Shown here: piece by piece, positions 1 through 7,517 of the stretch
Layout: every line of letters starts with the position of its first letter
How positions within the stretch are numbered: position 1 is the first letter of the stretch
NCBI GenBank assembly: GCA_040307645.1
Contig: JAWRJF010000055.1
Span: forward strand, 1 to 17,128
Origin: JAVXAG01 sp040307645
GTDB lineage: Bacteria; Bacillota; Clostridia; Peptostreptococcales; Anaerovoracaceae
Length of the DNA: 17,128 bases
Direction of reading: 5' to 3'
The notes under the pieces: model-generated
The model's database searches: none
What the model was told of the DNA's origin: nothing
Seen by the model: only the letters and a program-made list of their open reading frames with translations
Translations under genes and position numbers: made by a program

Positions 1-585
1 CTGCGTTTCGCTCATATGCCCTGGTAGTACAATAGTACCTTCAGGTAATGTGTAGAGTTTCTCTTTTATTGATTTTGATAATTGGTCAAATGAACCACCA
101 TAAAAATCAGTTCTTCCTATAGACTGACAAAACAAAGTGTCACCACTAAATAGATAATTGTCAACTAAAATACACATACCGCCCTTAGTATGTCCTGGAG
201 TGAAAATGAATTTTAATTTCATATTACCTAAATCTATTACATCATTGTCTTCAACATATATGTCGGCATCTAATGTAATAGACTGTCCGAAAAGTTCTTC
301 AGAAGCATTAAGGCTACCATCATAGAGAAGTTCCTTTTCAAGTTTATGCGCTATTATCTTTGAGCTTGGAAAGTCTTTTTTATATCCTTTTACTCCTCCA
401 ATATGGTCTCCATGGCCATGTGTGAGAATAATATAATCTAATTCAACGCCAAGTTCATTAATGTTCATTGTAATTTCTTTATTATATCCACCTGGATCAA
501 CAATAAAAGCTTTTTTTGATTCTAAATCATAAGCTAAATAAGTATTCACCTGTATTGGCCCTGTTTCGTATTTTATAATCTGCAT
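1..585 (-). CDS. MBL-fold metallohydrolase (glyoxalase II-like), 3' end cut by window edge
   Basis: I translated this frame by hand: 195 codons are in the window and the frame is still open at base 1. It starts at the ATG at 585 (MQIIKYETGP), preceded by an AAAGGAG ribosome binding site that overlaps the rel stop codon. The metallo-beta-lactamase metal ligands are all visible: THGHGDH at residues 55-61 (H56, H58, D60, H61), TPGH with H132, SGDT with D149, and PGH with H190. GRTD at about 157-160 is typical of the small bacterial glyoxalase II-like (YcbL/GloB-type) group, whose members are usually about 205-210 aa, so probably only 10-15 residues are missing. It is likely a cytosolic zinc or iron thioester hydrolase. 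The exact substrate cannot be read from the sequence. It is the third gene of the secDF-rel operon, 11 nt downstream of rel; MBL-fold genes are commonly found near rel in Firmicutes. Confidence 0.88.
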   Translation of the reverse strand, partial: MQIIKYETGPIQVNTYLAYDLESKKAFIVDPGGYNKEITMNINELGVELDYIILTHGHGDHIGGVKGYKKDFPSSKIIAHKLEKELLYDGSLNASEELFGQSITLDADIYVEDNDVIDLGNMKLKFIFTPGHTKGGMCILVDNYLFSGDTLFCQSIGRTDFYGGSFDQLSKSIKEKLYTLPEGTIVLPGHMSETQ

Positions 586-596
586 AATATCTCCTT

Positions 597-2798
597 TTAC
601 GATTTTGCTCGATAAACATGAGTAACTCCGGGAACATTTCTTAAAACTCTAAGCACTTTTTGCATTTGTTGTGTACTTGCTATAGATAACGTCAATGTAA
701 TGTTTACGGTGCAGTCTTTCCCACTTTTAGCATTCATTCCTGATATATGAACATCCATGTCTTCACATGTTCTTGATATATCAGAAAACATACCTTTTCT
801 ATCTGAACCTATAATACAAACGTCCGCATTATACGCTTTACCTGCTTTTAAATCTTCCCATTCAACTTCTATAAAACGTTGTTTTTCTTCTTCAGGAAGA
901 GAAATAATATTAGAACAGTCAGAACGATGGACTGAGATACCTCTTCCTTTTGTTATAAAACCTACAATTTCATCTCCTGGAACCGGATTACAGCATCTTG
1001 ACACACGAATCATAAGATTGTCTGCACCTTTTACTATTATTCCAGGATTTTCTCTTCTTTTTCTTTCTTCTCTTTCTTTCTTTGTATCTTTAGCTTTTAA
1101 TTCTTCTAATTTTTTTTCTTCTTTTTTAGTTTCGATTTTTTTATCGTCATTATAATACCCAAAAATTAAAGTTGCGTATTTGCTTAAAACTGTGCCACCT
1201 CTGCCTATTTGGGTATAGAGTTCATCCATACTTGCAATATTCATAGCTTTTAAAGCTTTATTCAAATATGATACCTTTGCTACAAGCTGCGGATCGTAGC
1301 CTTTTTTTCTTATATATTTATCTAATGCGTCTTTTCCTTTATCTACAGCATCAGATTTATTTTCTTTTTTTAGCCACTGGCGAATTTTGTTTCTAGCCGT
1401 TGAACTTTTAGCAATCTTAAGCCAATCTACACTTGGTCCACTGGAATTTGAAGACGTTACAATTTCAACTATATCTCCATTTTGCAGTGTATGGTCAATA
1501 GTAACCATTTTTCCATTTACTTTAGCACCAACACACTTACATCCTATGTCAGAATGTATTTTAAATGCAAAGTCTAAAGGTGTTGACCCGGCAGGAAGTT
1601 CTATAACATCCCCTCGTGGTGTGAAAACAAATACTTGGCTAGAGAACAAATCCATTTTAAGTGTTTCCATGAATTCTTTAGGATCATTCAAATCCTTTTG
1701 CCATTCTAAAGTCTGGCGTAACCAGGCTAATTTTATATCCTCATTGTTTTGCTTTGTCGATTTATCTCCTTCTTTATACTTCCAATGAGCTGCAATACCG
1801 TATTCAGCTACTTGATGCATCTCATAAGTTCTGATTTGTATTTCGAAGGGTTCTCCATTATCTGCTAAAACAGTGGTATGAAGTGACTGATACATGTTAG
1901 GCTTAGGCATTGCAATGTAGTCTTTAAACCTTCCAGGTAATGGTTTCCACATTGTATGAACCGTACCTAGAACTGCATAACAGTCACGAATATTCTCTAC
2001 TATAATTCTAATTGCAGTTAAGTCGAAAATTTCATCAAGCTGCTTGTGCTGATACTTCATTTTCTTATAAATACTAAATAGATGCTTAGATCTACCCATG
2101 ATTTCATAATGAAGATTCATGTCTACTAAGGCATCCTTGATTTCGTTTATTACTTGATTTATTGTTGTTTCTCTCTGTTCTTTCTTTACACTTACTTCCC
2201 TTGATAATGTCTCATATTCATCAGGATGTAAGTACTTTAAAGAAATATCTTCTAATTCAAATTTTAAGGTATAAATTCCAAGTCTACTGGCTAAAGGAGC
2301 ATAAATCTCTAAAGTCTCCTTTGATTTTTCAATTCGTTTTTCTTGTTTCATAAACTCGATAGTCCTCATGTTATGAAGCCTATCTGCTAATTTTATGATT
2401 AAAACTCTTATATCTTTTGACATGGCTAGAAACATCTTTCTTAGATTTTCCGCCTGTAATTCTTCTTTACTTTCGTATTTTATTGTACCTAGCTTAGTGA
2501 CACCATCCACCAGAAGAGCAATCTCTTCACTAAAATCTGCTACAAGTTGCTCCCTGGTGTAATCTGTGTCTTCTACAACGTCATGCAAAAGCCCCCCCAC
2601 TAATGCTTCATCATCCATTCCAAGCTGTGCTAATATTACAGCTACAGCTTCCGGATGAATTAAATAAGGTTCTCCACTTTTTCTAAATTGTCCAGTGTGG
2701 AGTTCTTTAGCCTTGTCATAGGCTTTTCCAATTAGTGTGGTGTTATAATTTTTATTGATATTTAATATTTCAGCTAAAAATTGGGCTTTTGTTTCCAT
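597..2798 (-). CDS. rel: Bifunctional (p)ppGpp synthetase/hydrolase (RelA/SpoT family)
   Basis: This 733 aa protein makes and degrades the alarmone (p)ppGpp in the stringent response. Domains in order: the HD hydrolase (about 45-150) with the H72-D73 pair in HDVVEDT; the synthetase (about 235-345) with GRSKHLFSIYKK and RFKDYIAMPK (290-299); a TGS domain (about 387-450); a helical region; a highly charged Lys/Glu linker (about 550-585); a conserved Cys pair (602-603) in the zinc-finger/RIS region; and a C-terminal ACT domain (about 655-730). The intact HD motif and the RFKD form of the RxKD motif (instead of the ExDD of synthetase-only RelA) point to a bifunctional Rel. Length is normal for the family. 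The ATG at 2798 has an AGGAG site 9 nt upstream. It lies 36 nt after secDF with no terminator between, so the two are probably co-transcribed. Confidence 0.96.
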   Translation of the reverse strand: METKAQFLAEILNINKNYNTTLIGKAYDKAKELHTGQFRKSGEPYLIHPEAVAVILAQLGMDDEALVGGLLHDVVEDTDYTREQLVADFSEEIALLVDGVTKLGTIKYESKEELQAENLRKMFLAMSKDIRVLIIKLADRLHNMRTIEFMKQEKRIEKSKETLEIYAPLASRLGIYTLKFELEDISLKYLHPDEYETLSREVSVKKEQRETTINQVINEIKDALVDMNLHYEIMGRSKHLFSIYKKMKYQHKQLDEIFDLTAIRIIVENIRDCYAVLGTVHTMWKPLPGRFKDYIAMPKPNMYQSLHTTVLADNGEPFEIQIRTYEMHQVAEYGIAAHWKYKEGDKSTKQNNEDIKLAWLRQTLEWQKDLNDPKEFMETLKMDLFSSQVFVFTPRGDVIELPAGSTPLDFAFKIHSDIGCKCVGAKVNGKMVTIDHTLQNGDIVEIVTSSNSSGPSVDWLKIAKSSTARNKIRQWLKKENKSDAVDKGKDALDKYIRKKGYDPQLVAKVSYLNKALKAMNIASMDELYTQIGRGGTVLSKYATLIFGYYNDDKKIETKKEEKKLEELKAKDTKKEREERKRRENPGIIVKGADNLMIRVSRCCNPVPGDEIVGFITKGRGISVHRSDCSNIISLPEEEKQRFIEVEWEDLKAGKAYNADVCIIGSDRKGMFSDISRTCEDMDVHISGMNAKSGKDCTVNITLTLSIASTQQMQKVLRVLRNVPGVTHVYRAKS

Positions 2799-2834
2799 AA
2801 AAATCTGCTCCTGCTTTTGTTTTTTCTAGTCTAA

Positions 2835-5039
2835 TTATTTTTTAGAAGATGTTTTTGTAAGGTACTTCGATACATCATCTTTCTTACTAAATTCATAGAA
2901 TATCGGGCTACATACAAATATTGATGAATATGTCCCTACAATTACTCCTACCATTAATGGTAATATAAACTCTCTTATTGAAGTTGAAACCATAAAGAAT
3001 AATGGTACCATTACTATTAATGTAGTAAAGGATGTCATAATAGATCTATTTAATGTCTGATTTATACTCTTATCTATAATATTTTCATTACTTTCTTTTC
3101 TAAATAACTTCTTATTTTCCCTTATTCTATCAAATATTACTATTGTGTCATTTATTGAATATCCTACTACCGTTAATATACCTGCAATGAAAGGATTGTT
3201 AATTGTAACATTAAAGATAGCATAAAATGCTAATACCATAAGTACATCATGGAAAATACCACTTATTGCAGCTACACCATATTTCCATGATTTAAATCTG
3301 AAAATTATATAAAGCAACATACCTATTGCCGAAATAATTACAGATTTTACTGCATTGGTTTTTAATTCTTTACCTACAGACGGACCAAACTGTTCCGATG
3401 CAAGTACGTCTTTTTGGGTAGTACCGAATTTTTCGTTTAAAGTATCAATTACTTCAGCTCTAGCATTATTATCTAATGCTTCTATAGTTTTTATTACTAC
3501 CTGTTCCCTATTTTCACCAGAATAGATGATAGTAGGATTTAGATCATATTTATCCAATGCTTTTTCAACTTCAGAAATTTCCACTTGCTTATGCATATTT
3601 AGTTGAAGCATTGTACCACCAGTAAAGTCAATTCCATAATTATATCCACGAACTACAGAGAATATTAAACCAAGTACTATACATACAACACTTATTGAAT
3701 AAAAAATCTTTCTGTTAGAAATAAATTTGAACTGTTTATTAAGAAGTTGCTTAGGCGTTCCATCTTCATTAACTCCAAAGTACTTATTCTTAACATTTTT
3801 GCTTTCAGCCACAATTCCAATAAACAGCTGTGTAATTACTACAGCAGTAAATATACTAACAACGATACCTATCATAAGTGTCATCGCAAAACCTTTAACT
3901 GAAGTTGTTCCGATTTCATAAAGTACAACTGCTGCAATCAATGTAGTAATCTGTGCATCAAGAACAGTTGTAAGCGCATGTTTAAAGCCTTGGTCAACGG
4001 CAACTCTAATAGTTTTCCCTGCAGAAATTTCTTCTTTTATTCTAGCAAAGATAATTACATTGGCATCTACTGCCATACCGATTGACAATATTATACCTGC
4101 AATACCAGGTAATGTAAGCACACTTCCCATGCCTACCATTATCCACATTACAAGTACTACATAAAGGAGTAATGCAATATCAGCAAATAAACCTAATACA
4201 TTATATAATAAAAGCATAAGTACAAACACTAAGCCAAGACCAATAGCACCAGCTATTATACTCTTATTTAATGCATCTGCTCCAATGGTCGCTGTTTGTA
4301 CAGAAGAATTTACTTCTTTTAGAGATGCAGGAAGTGCTCCTCCTCTAATCAATGCAGCAGTAGTTGAAGCCTCTTCTTTAGAATATCCTCCACCGTTTTG
4401 TGTAATTTCACAAGATCCTCCGGATATAACATCTTGAACTTCTGGTGCAGAAATTATTTCTCCATCAAGAGCAATAGCAATCATCCTAGGAGTCATGTTA
4501 TCAATTTTAGGTGTTACTGTTCCTGCTAATGCAGTTCTCGTAGCTTCTTCAAAAAGCTTCGAACCAGTATTATCAAATTCCAAATTAATCTTATAACCAC
4601 CGTGCTGTTTATCAGTATCAATACCTGCATTCTTTATGTTAGCACCATCTAATACAACACTTCCATCAGCAAGCAAGAATTGCAATTGAGCTGTTTTACC
4701 AATTTGTTTAATTGCTTCTTCAGCGTCCTTTGCACCAGGAAGTTCTACTCTAATTCTATCATTTCCCTCAATAGTTACTGATGATTCAGATAGCCCCATC
4801 TGGTTAACTCTGTTATCGAGTACTGCTCTTGTTTGATCCATTAACTCTTTTAGCTCTTCACCTTTAGCGTCTGTTTGTGCTTCCATTACAACATAAACAC
4901 CGCCATTAATATCGAGACCAAATTTCATTGCGTCTTTTATAGATGTAATTGAACCAATACCGAATATTGTTACGTACCATCCAAAAAGAACTGCGATGAC
5001 TACTAAACTAGCCAAAATTTTCTTTAGTTTTGAATTCAT
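2835..5039 (-). CDS. secDF: Fused protein-export membrane protein SecDF
   Basis: This 734 aa single chain carries both halves of the SecD-SecF accessory complex, which works with SecYEG to pull exported proteins across the membrane using the proton motive force. The SecD half has TM1 (about 8-28), GLDINGGVYV (41-50), a periplasmic-type P1 domain to about 255, and a TM bundle including GMAVDANVIIFARIKEE (321-337). A short cytosolic linker (about 412-440) leads to the SecF half, with GIDFTGGTMLQL (469-480) and GYSINDTIVIFDRIRE (626-641). About 12 membrane segments are predicted by eye. Many clostridia keep secD and secF separate; fused forms are known in Bacillus and other Firmicutes. The ATG at 5039 follows a GGTGAGAGGG ribosome binding site. 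It has its own promoter and runs into rel with a 35 nt gap. Confidence 0.95.
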   Translation of the reverse strand: MNSKLKKILASLVVIAVLFGWYVTIFGIGSITSIKDAMKFGLDINGGVYVVMEAQTDAKGEELKELMDQTRAVLDNRVNQMGLSESSVTIEGNDRIRVELPGAKDAEEAIKQIGKTAQLQFLLADGSVVLDGANIKNAGIDTDKQHGGYKINLEFDNTGSKLFEEATRTALAGTVTPKIDNMTPRMIAIALDGEIISAPEVQDVISGGSCEITQNGGGYSKEEASTTAALIRGGALPASLKEVNSSVQTATIGADALNKSIIAGAIGLGLVFVLMLLLYNVLGLFADIALLLYVVLVMWIMVGMGSVLTLPGIAGIILSIGMAVDANVIIFARIKEEISAGKTIRVAVDQGFKHALTTVLDAQITTLIAAVVLYEIGTTSVKGFAMTLMIGIVVSIFTAVVITQLFIGIVAESKNVKNKYFGVNEDGTPKQLLNKQFKFISNRKIFYSISVVCIVLGLIFSVVRGYNYGIDFTGGTMLQLNMHKQVEISEVEKALDKYDLNPTIIYSGENREQVVIKTIEALDNNARAEVIDTLNEKFGTTQKDVLASEQFGPSVGKELKTNAVKSVIISAIGMLLYIIFRFKSWKYGVAAISGIFHDVLMVLAFYAIFNVTINNPFIAGILTVVGYSINDTIVIFDRIRENKKLFRKESNENIIDKSINQTLNRSIMTSFTTLIVMVPLFFMVSTSIREFILPLMVGVIVGTYSSIFVCSPIFYEFSKKDDVSKYLTKTSSKK

Positions 5040-5105
5040 TTTTCCCTCTCACCTTCTATTTAGTCGCTTATATGCACACAAAAATGGCATTTTATTTTAC
5101 ATTAT

Positions 5106-5134
5106 ATTGTACTACTTTTTCCCACTTTCGGCAA
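5106..5134 (-). promoter_or_regulatory. Promoter of secDF-rel-MBL operon
   Basis: Read on the minus strand: -35 TTGCCG (5129-5134), a 17-base spacer, and -10 TACAAT (5106-5111). The predicted start leaves a leader of about 60 nt before the secDF ATG, which contains a small perfect repeat AAAATG-G-CATTTT at 5081-5093. It lies just downstream of the yajC terminator, as expected for an independent operon start. Predicted from sequence only. Confidence 0.7.
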
Positions 5135-5144
5135 GTATATACAA

Positions 5145-5179
5145 TAAAAAAGATTGTCCAACAATGCATTGAACAATCT
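5145..5179 (-). terminator. Rho-independent terminator after yajC
   Basis: On the minus strand a stem of about 12 bp (outer arms AGATTGT and ACAATCT, with G-T pairs further in) closes a 5-base loop and is followed directly by a run of six T. The plus-strand copy lacks a T run on its 3' side, so it serves minus-strand transcription. It separates yajC from secDF. Confidence 0.85.
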
Positions 5180-5203
5180 CTTAAATCATTTTTAATTAAT
5201 TGA

Positions 5204-5575
5204 TTAATTCTCGTCTTCTTCCACTTCTTTAATTTCGTCTTCAGACTTCTTTAATCTTTTAGGCATTGCCTTTTTAGACTCTTCTTCTTTAGCAGGACGA
5301 GCAGCCTTACTAGGATTAACCACTGAAGAAATTGACCATCTCATCATTTCAAATTTCACTTTATCAGCTCCAACTTGAATAACAATTGATTCGTCTTTAG
5401 TCTTTACAATCTTACCACAAATTCCACCAATAGTAACTACTTCATCTCCAACCTGTAAAGAGCTTCTCATGTCATTAATTGACTTTTCTTTCTTCTTCTG
5501 AGGTCTAATTAGTAAGAAGTACATTACTACTAGAAGTAAAATCAAAGGAATTAGTTGTATTAAGAACTTATCCAT
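5204..5575 (-). CDS. yajC: Preprotein translocase subunit YajC
   Basis: This 123 aa protein has one N-terminal membrane segment (about 4-23) ending in LIRPQKKKEK, the YajC hallmark. A small cytosolic domain follows with VGDEVVTIGGICGKIV (about 43-58), then an acidic, Lys/Glu-rich C-terminal tail of about 30 residues. YajC is an accessory partner of SecDF in the Sec translocon. Length is normal to slightly long, owing to the charged tail. The ATG at 5575 follows a strong AGGAGG site with 6 nt spacing. It lies 51 nt after tRNA-Leu(CAA), with no terminator seen between, so it may be read from the tRNA promoter. A terminator follows it, so secDF is at least partly a separate unit although the proteins act together. 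Confidence 0.94.
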   Translation of the reverse strand: MDKFLIQLIPLILLLVVMYFLLIRPQKKKEKSINDMRSSLQVGDEVVTIGGICGKIVKTKDESIVIQVGADKVKFEMMRWSISSVVNPSKAARPAKEEESKKAMPKRLKKSEDEIKEVEEDEN

Positions 5576-5626
5576 ATTTTTCCTCCTACATAATATATAA
5601 ATTTCAAAATTATATTATTTTATTTT

Positions 5627-5713
5627 TGGTGCCGGCGATGGGGGTCGAACCCATACGGTGTTGCCACCACGGGATTTTGAATCCCGCACGTCTGCCAATT
5701 CCATCACGCCGGC
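5627..5713 (-). tRNA. tRNA-Leu (anticodon CAA)
   Basis: The cloverleaf reads well on the minus strand. The 7-bp acceptor stem is GCCGGCG/CGCCGGC, with discriminator A and an encoded CCA (5627-5629). The anticodon stem CGGGA/TCCCG holds loop TTCAAAA, giving anticodon CAA (reads UUG). The long variable arm GGTG-GCAA-CACC is typical of leucine tRNAs, and the T arm is ATGGG-TTCGACC-CCCAT. Length is 84 nt plus CCA. It has its own promoter and lies just upstream of yajC. Confidence 0.96.
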
Positions 5714-5724
5714 ACAATAAAATA

Positions 5725-5753
5725 ATAATAGCATAGTTTTACATTTCCGTCAA
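5725..5753 (-). promoter_or_regulatory. Promoter of tRNA-Leu(CAA), perhaps also yajC
   Basis: On the minus strand: -35 TTGACG (5748-5753), a 17-base spacer and -10 TATTAT (5725-5730), giving a start about 5 nt before the mature tRNA. It is a near-consensus vegetative promoter. No other clear promoter was seen between here and yajC. Confidence 0.8.
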
Positions 5754-5784
5754 TAGTTTAACTAATATCTTTGTTATTTTTATC

Positions 5785-7308
5785 CTATAATAATGGACTC
5801 AATACCCTCAAAACTGCATTAAACAGGCTTCCAAAAAATCCGGTTTTAAGATCCTTATCATTTACAAGATGAGATTTTTCAAAGGTTTTTATACAATCCT
5901 CTTTTATCTCTTTTATTATACTTGAATCAATTAGAAGTGTTCCACATTCGAAATGAAGATACAAACTCCTATAATCCATATTAATAGTCCCTACAACTGC
6001 TATTCTATCATCACAAACATAACTCTTTGCATGTATAAACCCCGGAGTATACTCATATATTTTTACTCCAGCTTTTTTTAAAGAATGGTAATATGATCTA
6101 GTTAACATAAACACCATTTTTTTATCAGGTATTCCTGGCGTTACTATTCTTACATCAACACCTCTTTTTGCTGCCAAAGTTAAAGCCACCTGCATCTCAT
6201 TATCTATAATTAGATATGGTGTAAAAATATAAACGTATTTTTTTGCTTGTGAAATAATATCAATATATACATTTTCCCCAATCGTTTCTTCATCTAGAGG
6301 TGAATCAGAATAAGGTTGTATATATCCATCACTTTCGAATTCCTTCTTATTCCATCTGTTAGGCCTATAATTTTCATAGTCCTCATCAGTCTTTTTTATT
6401 CCATTCCACATATTTAAAAACATAACAGTAAAATTCCAAGTTGCCATTCCTTCCAGTCTTACCCCAGTATCTTTCCAATGCCCATATTTTTCGTAAAGGT
6501 TAATATACTCGTCTGCAATGTTTATTCCACCGTTATAGCTAATAAACCCATCTATAACCATTATTTTTCGGTGATCCCTATTATTCATGACTAAGGAAAT
6601 AAATGGGACCATTGGATTAAAAGGAATGCATTGGATGTTATTTTCTTTACAGTCTGATAATATATTTTTAGGCAAAATAGAAATGCTACCCACGTCATCA
6701 TACATTAATCTTACATCAACACCCTGTCTGGCTTTTTCTTTTAGAATATTAAAAAGCTCATCCCACATTTTACTCTCAGCAAGGATAAAATATTCCAAAA
6801 AAATAAAGTGCTCCGCTTTTTTTAAATCTTCTTTCATAGATGAATACATTTTTTCACCTAAATCAAAATACTGTACCTTAGTGTTTTTCCATATTGGATA
6901 AGCCCCATACCTGGATAAATATCTAGCTGTACCCGAAATTCGACAGTCAATTTCATCAATAATTCCCTTGTCTTGAGTTAACAATTCTTTGTGTAAAGCT
7001 TCTTCTTTCTCTAGTTTTAATCTCAATTTTTTAGATGGACGCTTATTTCCAAATATCACATAAAATAAGCCTCCTAAAAGAGGAATTATTCCTATAATTA
7101 AAATCCATCCTAGCTTATATGCCGGATTTTCATCTTTATTAATAATATATAAAGCCATCAATAGACTTAAAAGTGTAAATGCAGTATCTATCCAAACTGC
7201 TTGTTCAGCTAAAATCCAAAATATACTTACTATCCAAACAAATTGAACTAATATTAGCAACCCGGTTACTACCATTCTACTAAATATCTTTTGAAAAAAA
7301 CACTTCAT
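5785..7308 (-). CDS. cls: Cardiolipin synthase (phospholipase D superfamily)
   Basis: This 507 aa membrane enzyme joins two phosphatidylglycerol molecules into cardiolipin. The N-terminus has hydrophobic segments at about 13-33 and 37-57 and a third at about 66-87, ending in FYVIFGNKRPSKK, the usual N-terminal region of bacterial Cls. Two phospholipase D HKD motifs follow: HRKIMVID (H246, K248, D253), then the GGINIADEY context, and HAKSYVCD (H426, K428, D433), then GTINMDYRS. Both active-site halves are intact and the length is standard. The start ATG at 7308 has an AAGGAG site 5 nt upstream. It appears monocistronic: its own weak promoter lies upstream, and the tRNA-Leu(CAA) promoter begins about 30 nt after its stop. 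No hairpin terminator was seen in that short gap. Confidence 0.94.
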   Translation of the reverse strand: MKCFFQKIFSRMVVTGLLILVQFVWIVSIFWILAEQAVWIDTAFTLLSLLMALYIINKDENPAYKLGWILIIGIIPLLGGLFYVIFGNKRPSKKLRLKLEKEEALHKELLTQDKGIIDEIDCRISGTARYLSRYGAYPIWKNTKVQYFDLGEKMYSSMKEDLKKAEHFIFLEYFILAESKMWDELFNILKEKARQGVDVRLMYDDVGSISILPKNILSDCKENNIQCIPFNPMVPFISLVMNNRDHRKIMVIDGFISYNGGINIADEYINLYEKYGHWKDTGVRLEGMATWNFTVMFLNMWNGIKKTDEDYENYRPNRWNKKEFESDGYIQPYSDSPLDEETIGENVYIDIISQAKKYVYIFTPYLIIDNEMQVALTLAAKRGVDVRIVTPGIPDKKMVFMLTRSYYHSLKKAGVKIYEYTPGFIHAKSYVCDDRIAVVGTINMDYRSLYLHFECGTLLIDSSIIKEIKEDCIKTFEKSHLVNDKDLKTGFFGSLFNAVLRVLSPLL

Positions 7309-7343
7309 ATAATCTCCTTATTTCCCGATATCTCATTAAATGA

Positions 7344-7372
7344 AGTATATCATATTTTTATATTTTTGTCTT
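7344..7372 (-). promoter_or_regulatory. Probable promoter of cls
   Basis: On the minus strand: AAGACA (7367-7372) as a weak -35, a 17-base spacer and TATACT (7344-7349) as a good -10, about 30-35 nt before the cls ATG. The strong terminator of hcp lies upstream, so cls needs its own promoter. Confidence 0.5.
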
Positions 7373-7412
7373 TATATTAGATTAATAAAGCATTCCATTA
7401 CAATAATCCACA

Positions 7413-7440
7413 CCAAAAGTCCTACCTTCCTAGCTTTTGG
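7413..7440. repeat. Inverted repeat between hcp terminator and cls promoter
   Basis: Seven-base perfect arms CCAAAAG (7413-7419) and CTTTTGG (7434-7440) are separated by 14 bases. There is no T run next to it on either strand, so it does not look like a terminator. It ends 4 bases from the hcp terminator. It could be a weak hairpin in the hcp 3' region or an operator upstream of cls. Confidence 0.35.
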
Positions 7441-7443
7441 GAT

Positions 7444-7488
7444 AAAAAAATATCGGTAGGCTGTGAATATTCACTGCCTACCGATATT
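7444..7488 (-). terminator. Rho-independent terminator of hcp
   Basis: The stem is a perfect 13-bp pair of arms (AATATCGGTAGGC and its complement at 7449-7461 and 7476-7488). Inside is a further self-complementary GTGAATATTCAC. On the minus strand it is followed by a T-rich tract (7444-7450). It lies 29 nt after the hcp stop codon. Confidence 0.92.
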
Positions 7489-7517
7489 AATTTAATTATT
7501 TTAATTTACTAAATGTC

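Noticed and set aside
757..4000. Plus-strand frames of 60-130 codons inside rel and secDF
   Set aside because: They are antisense to well-supported genes, have no ribosome binding sites and show no family resemblance; they are shadows of the real genes.
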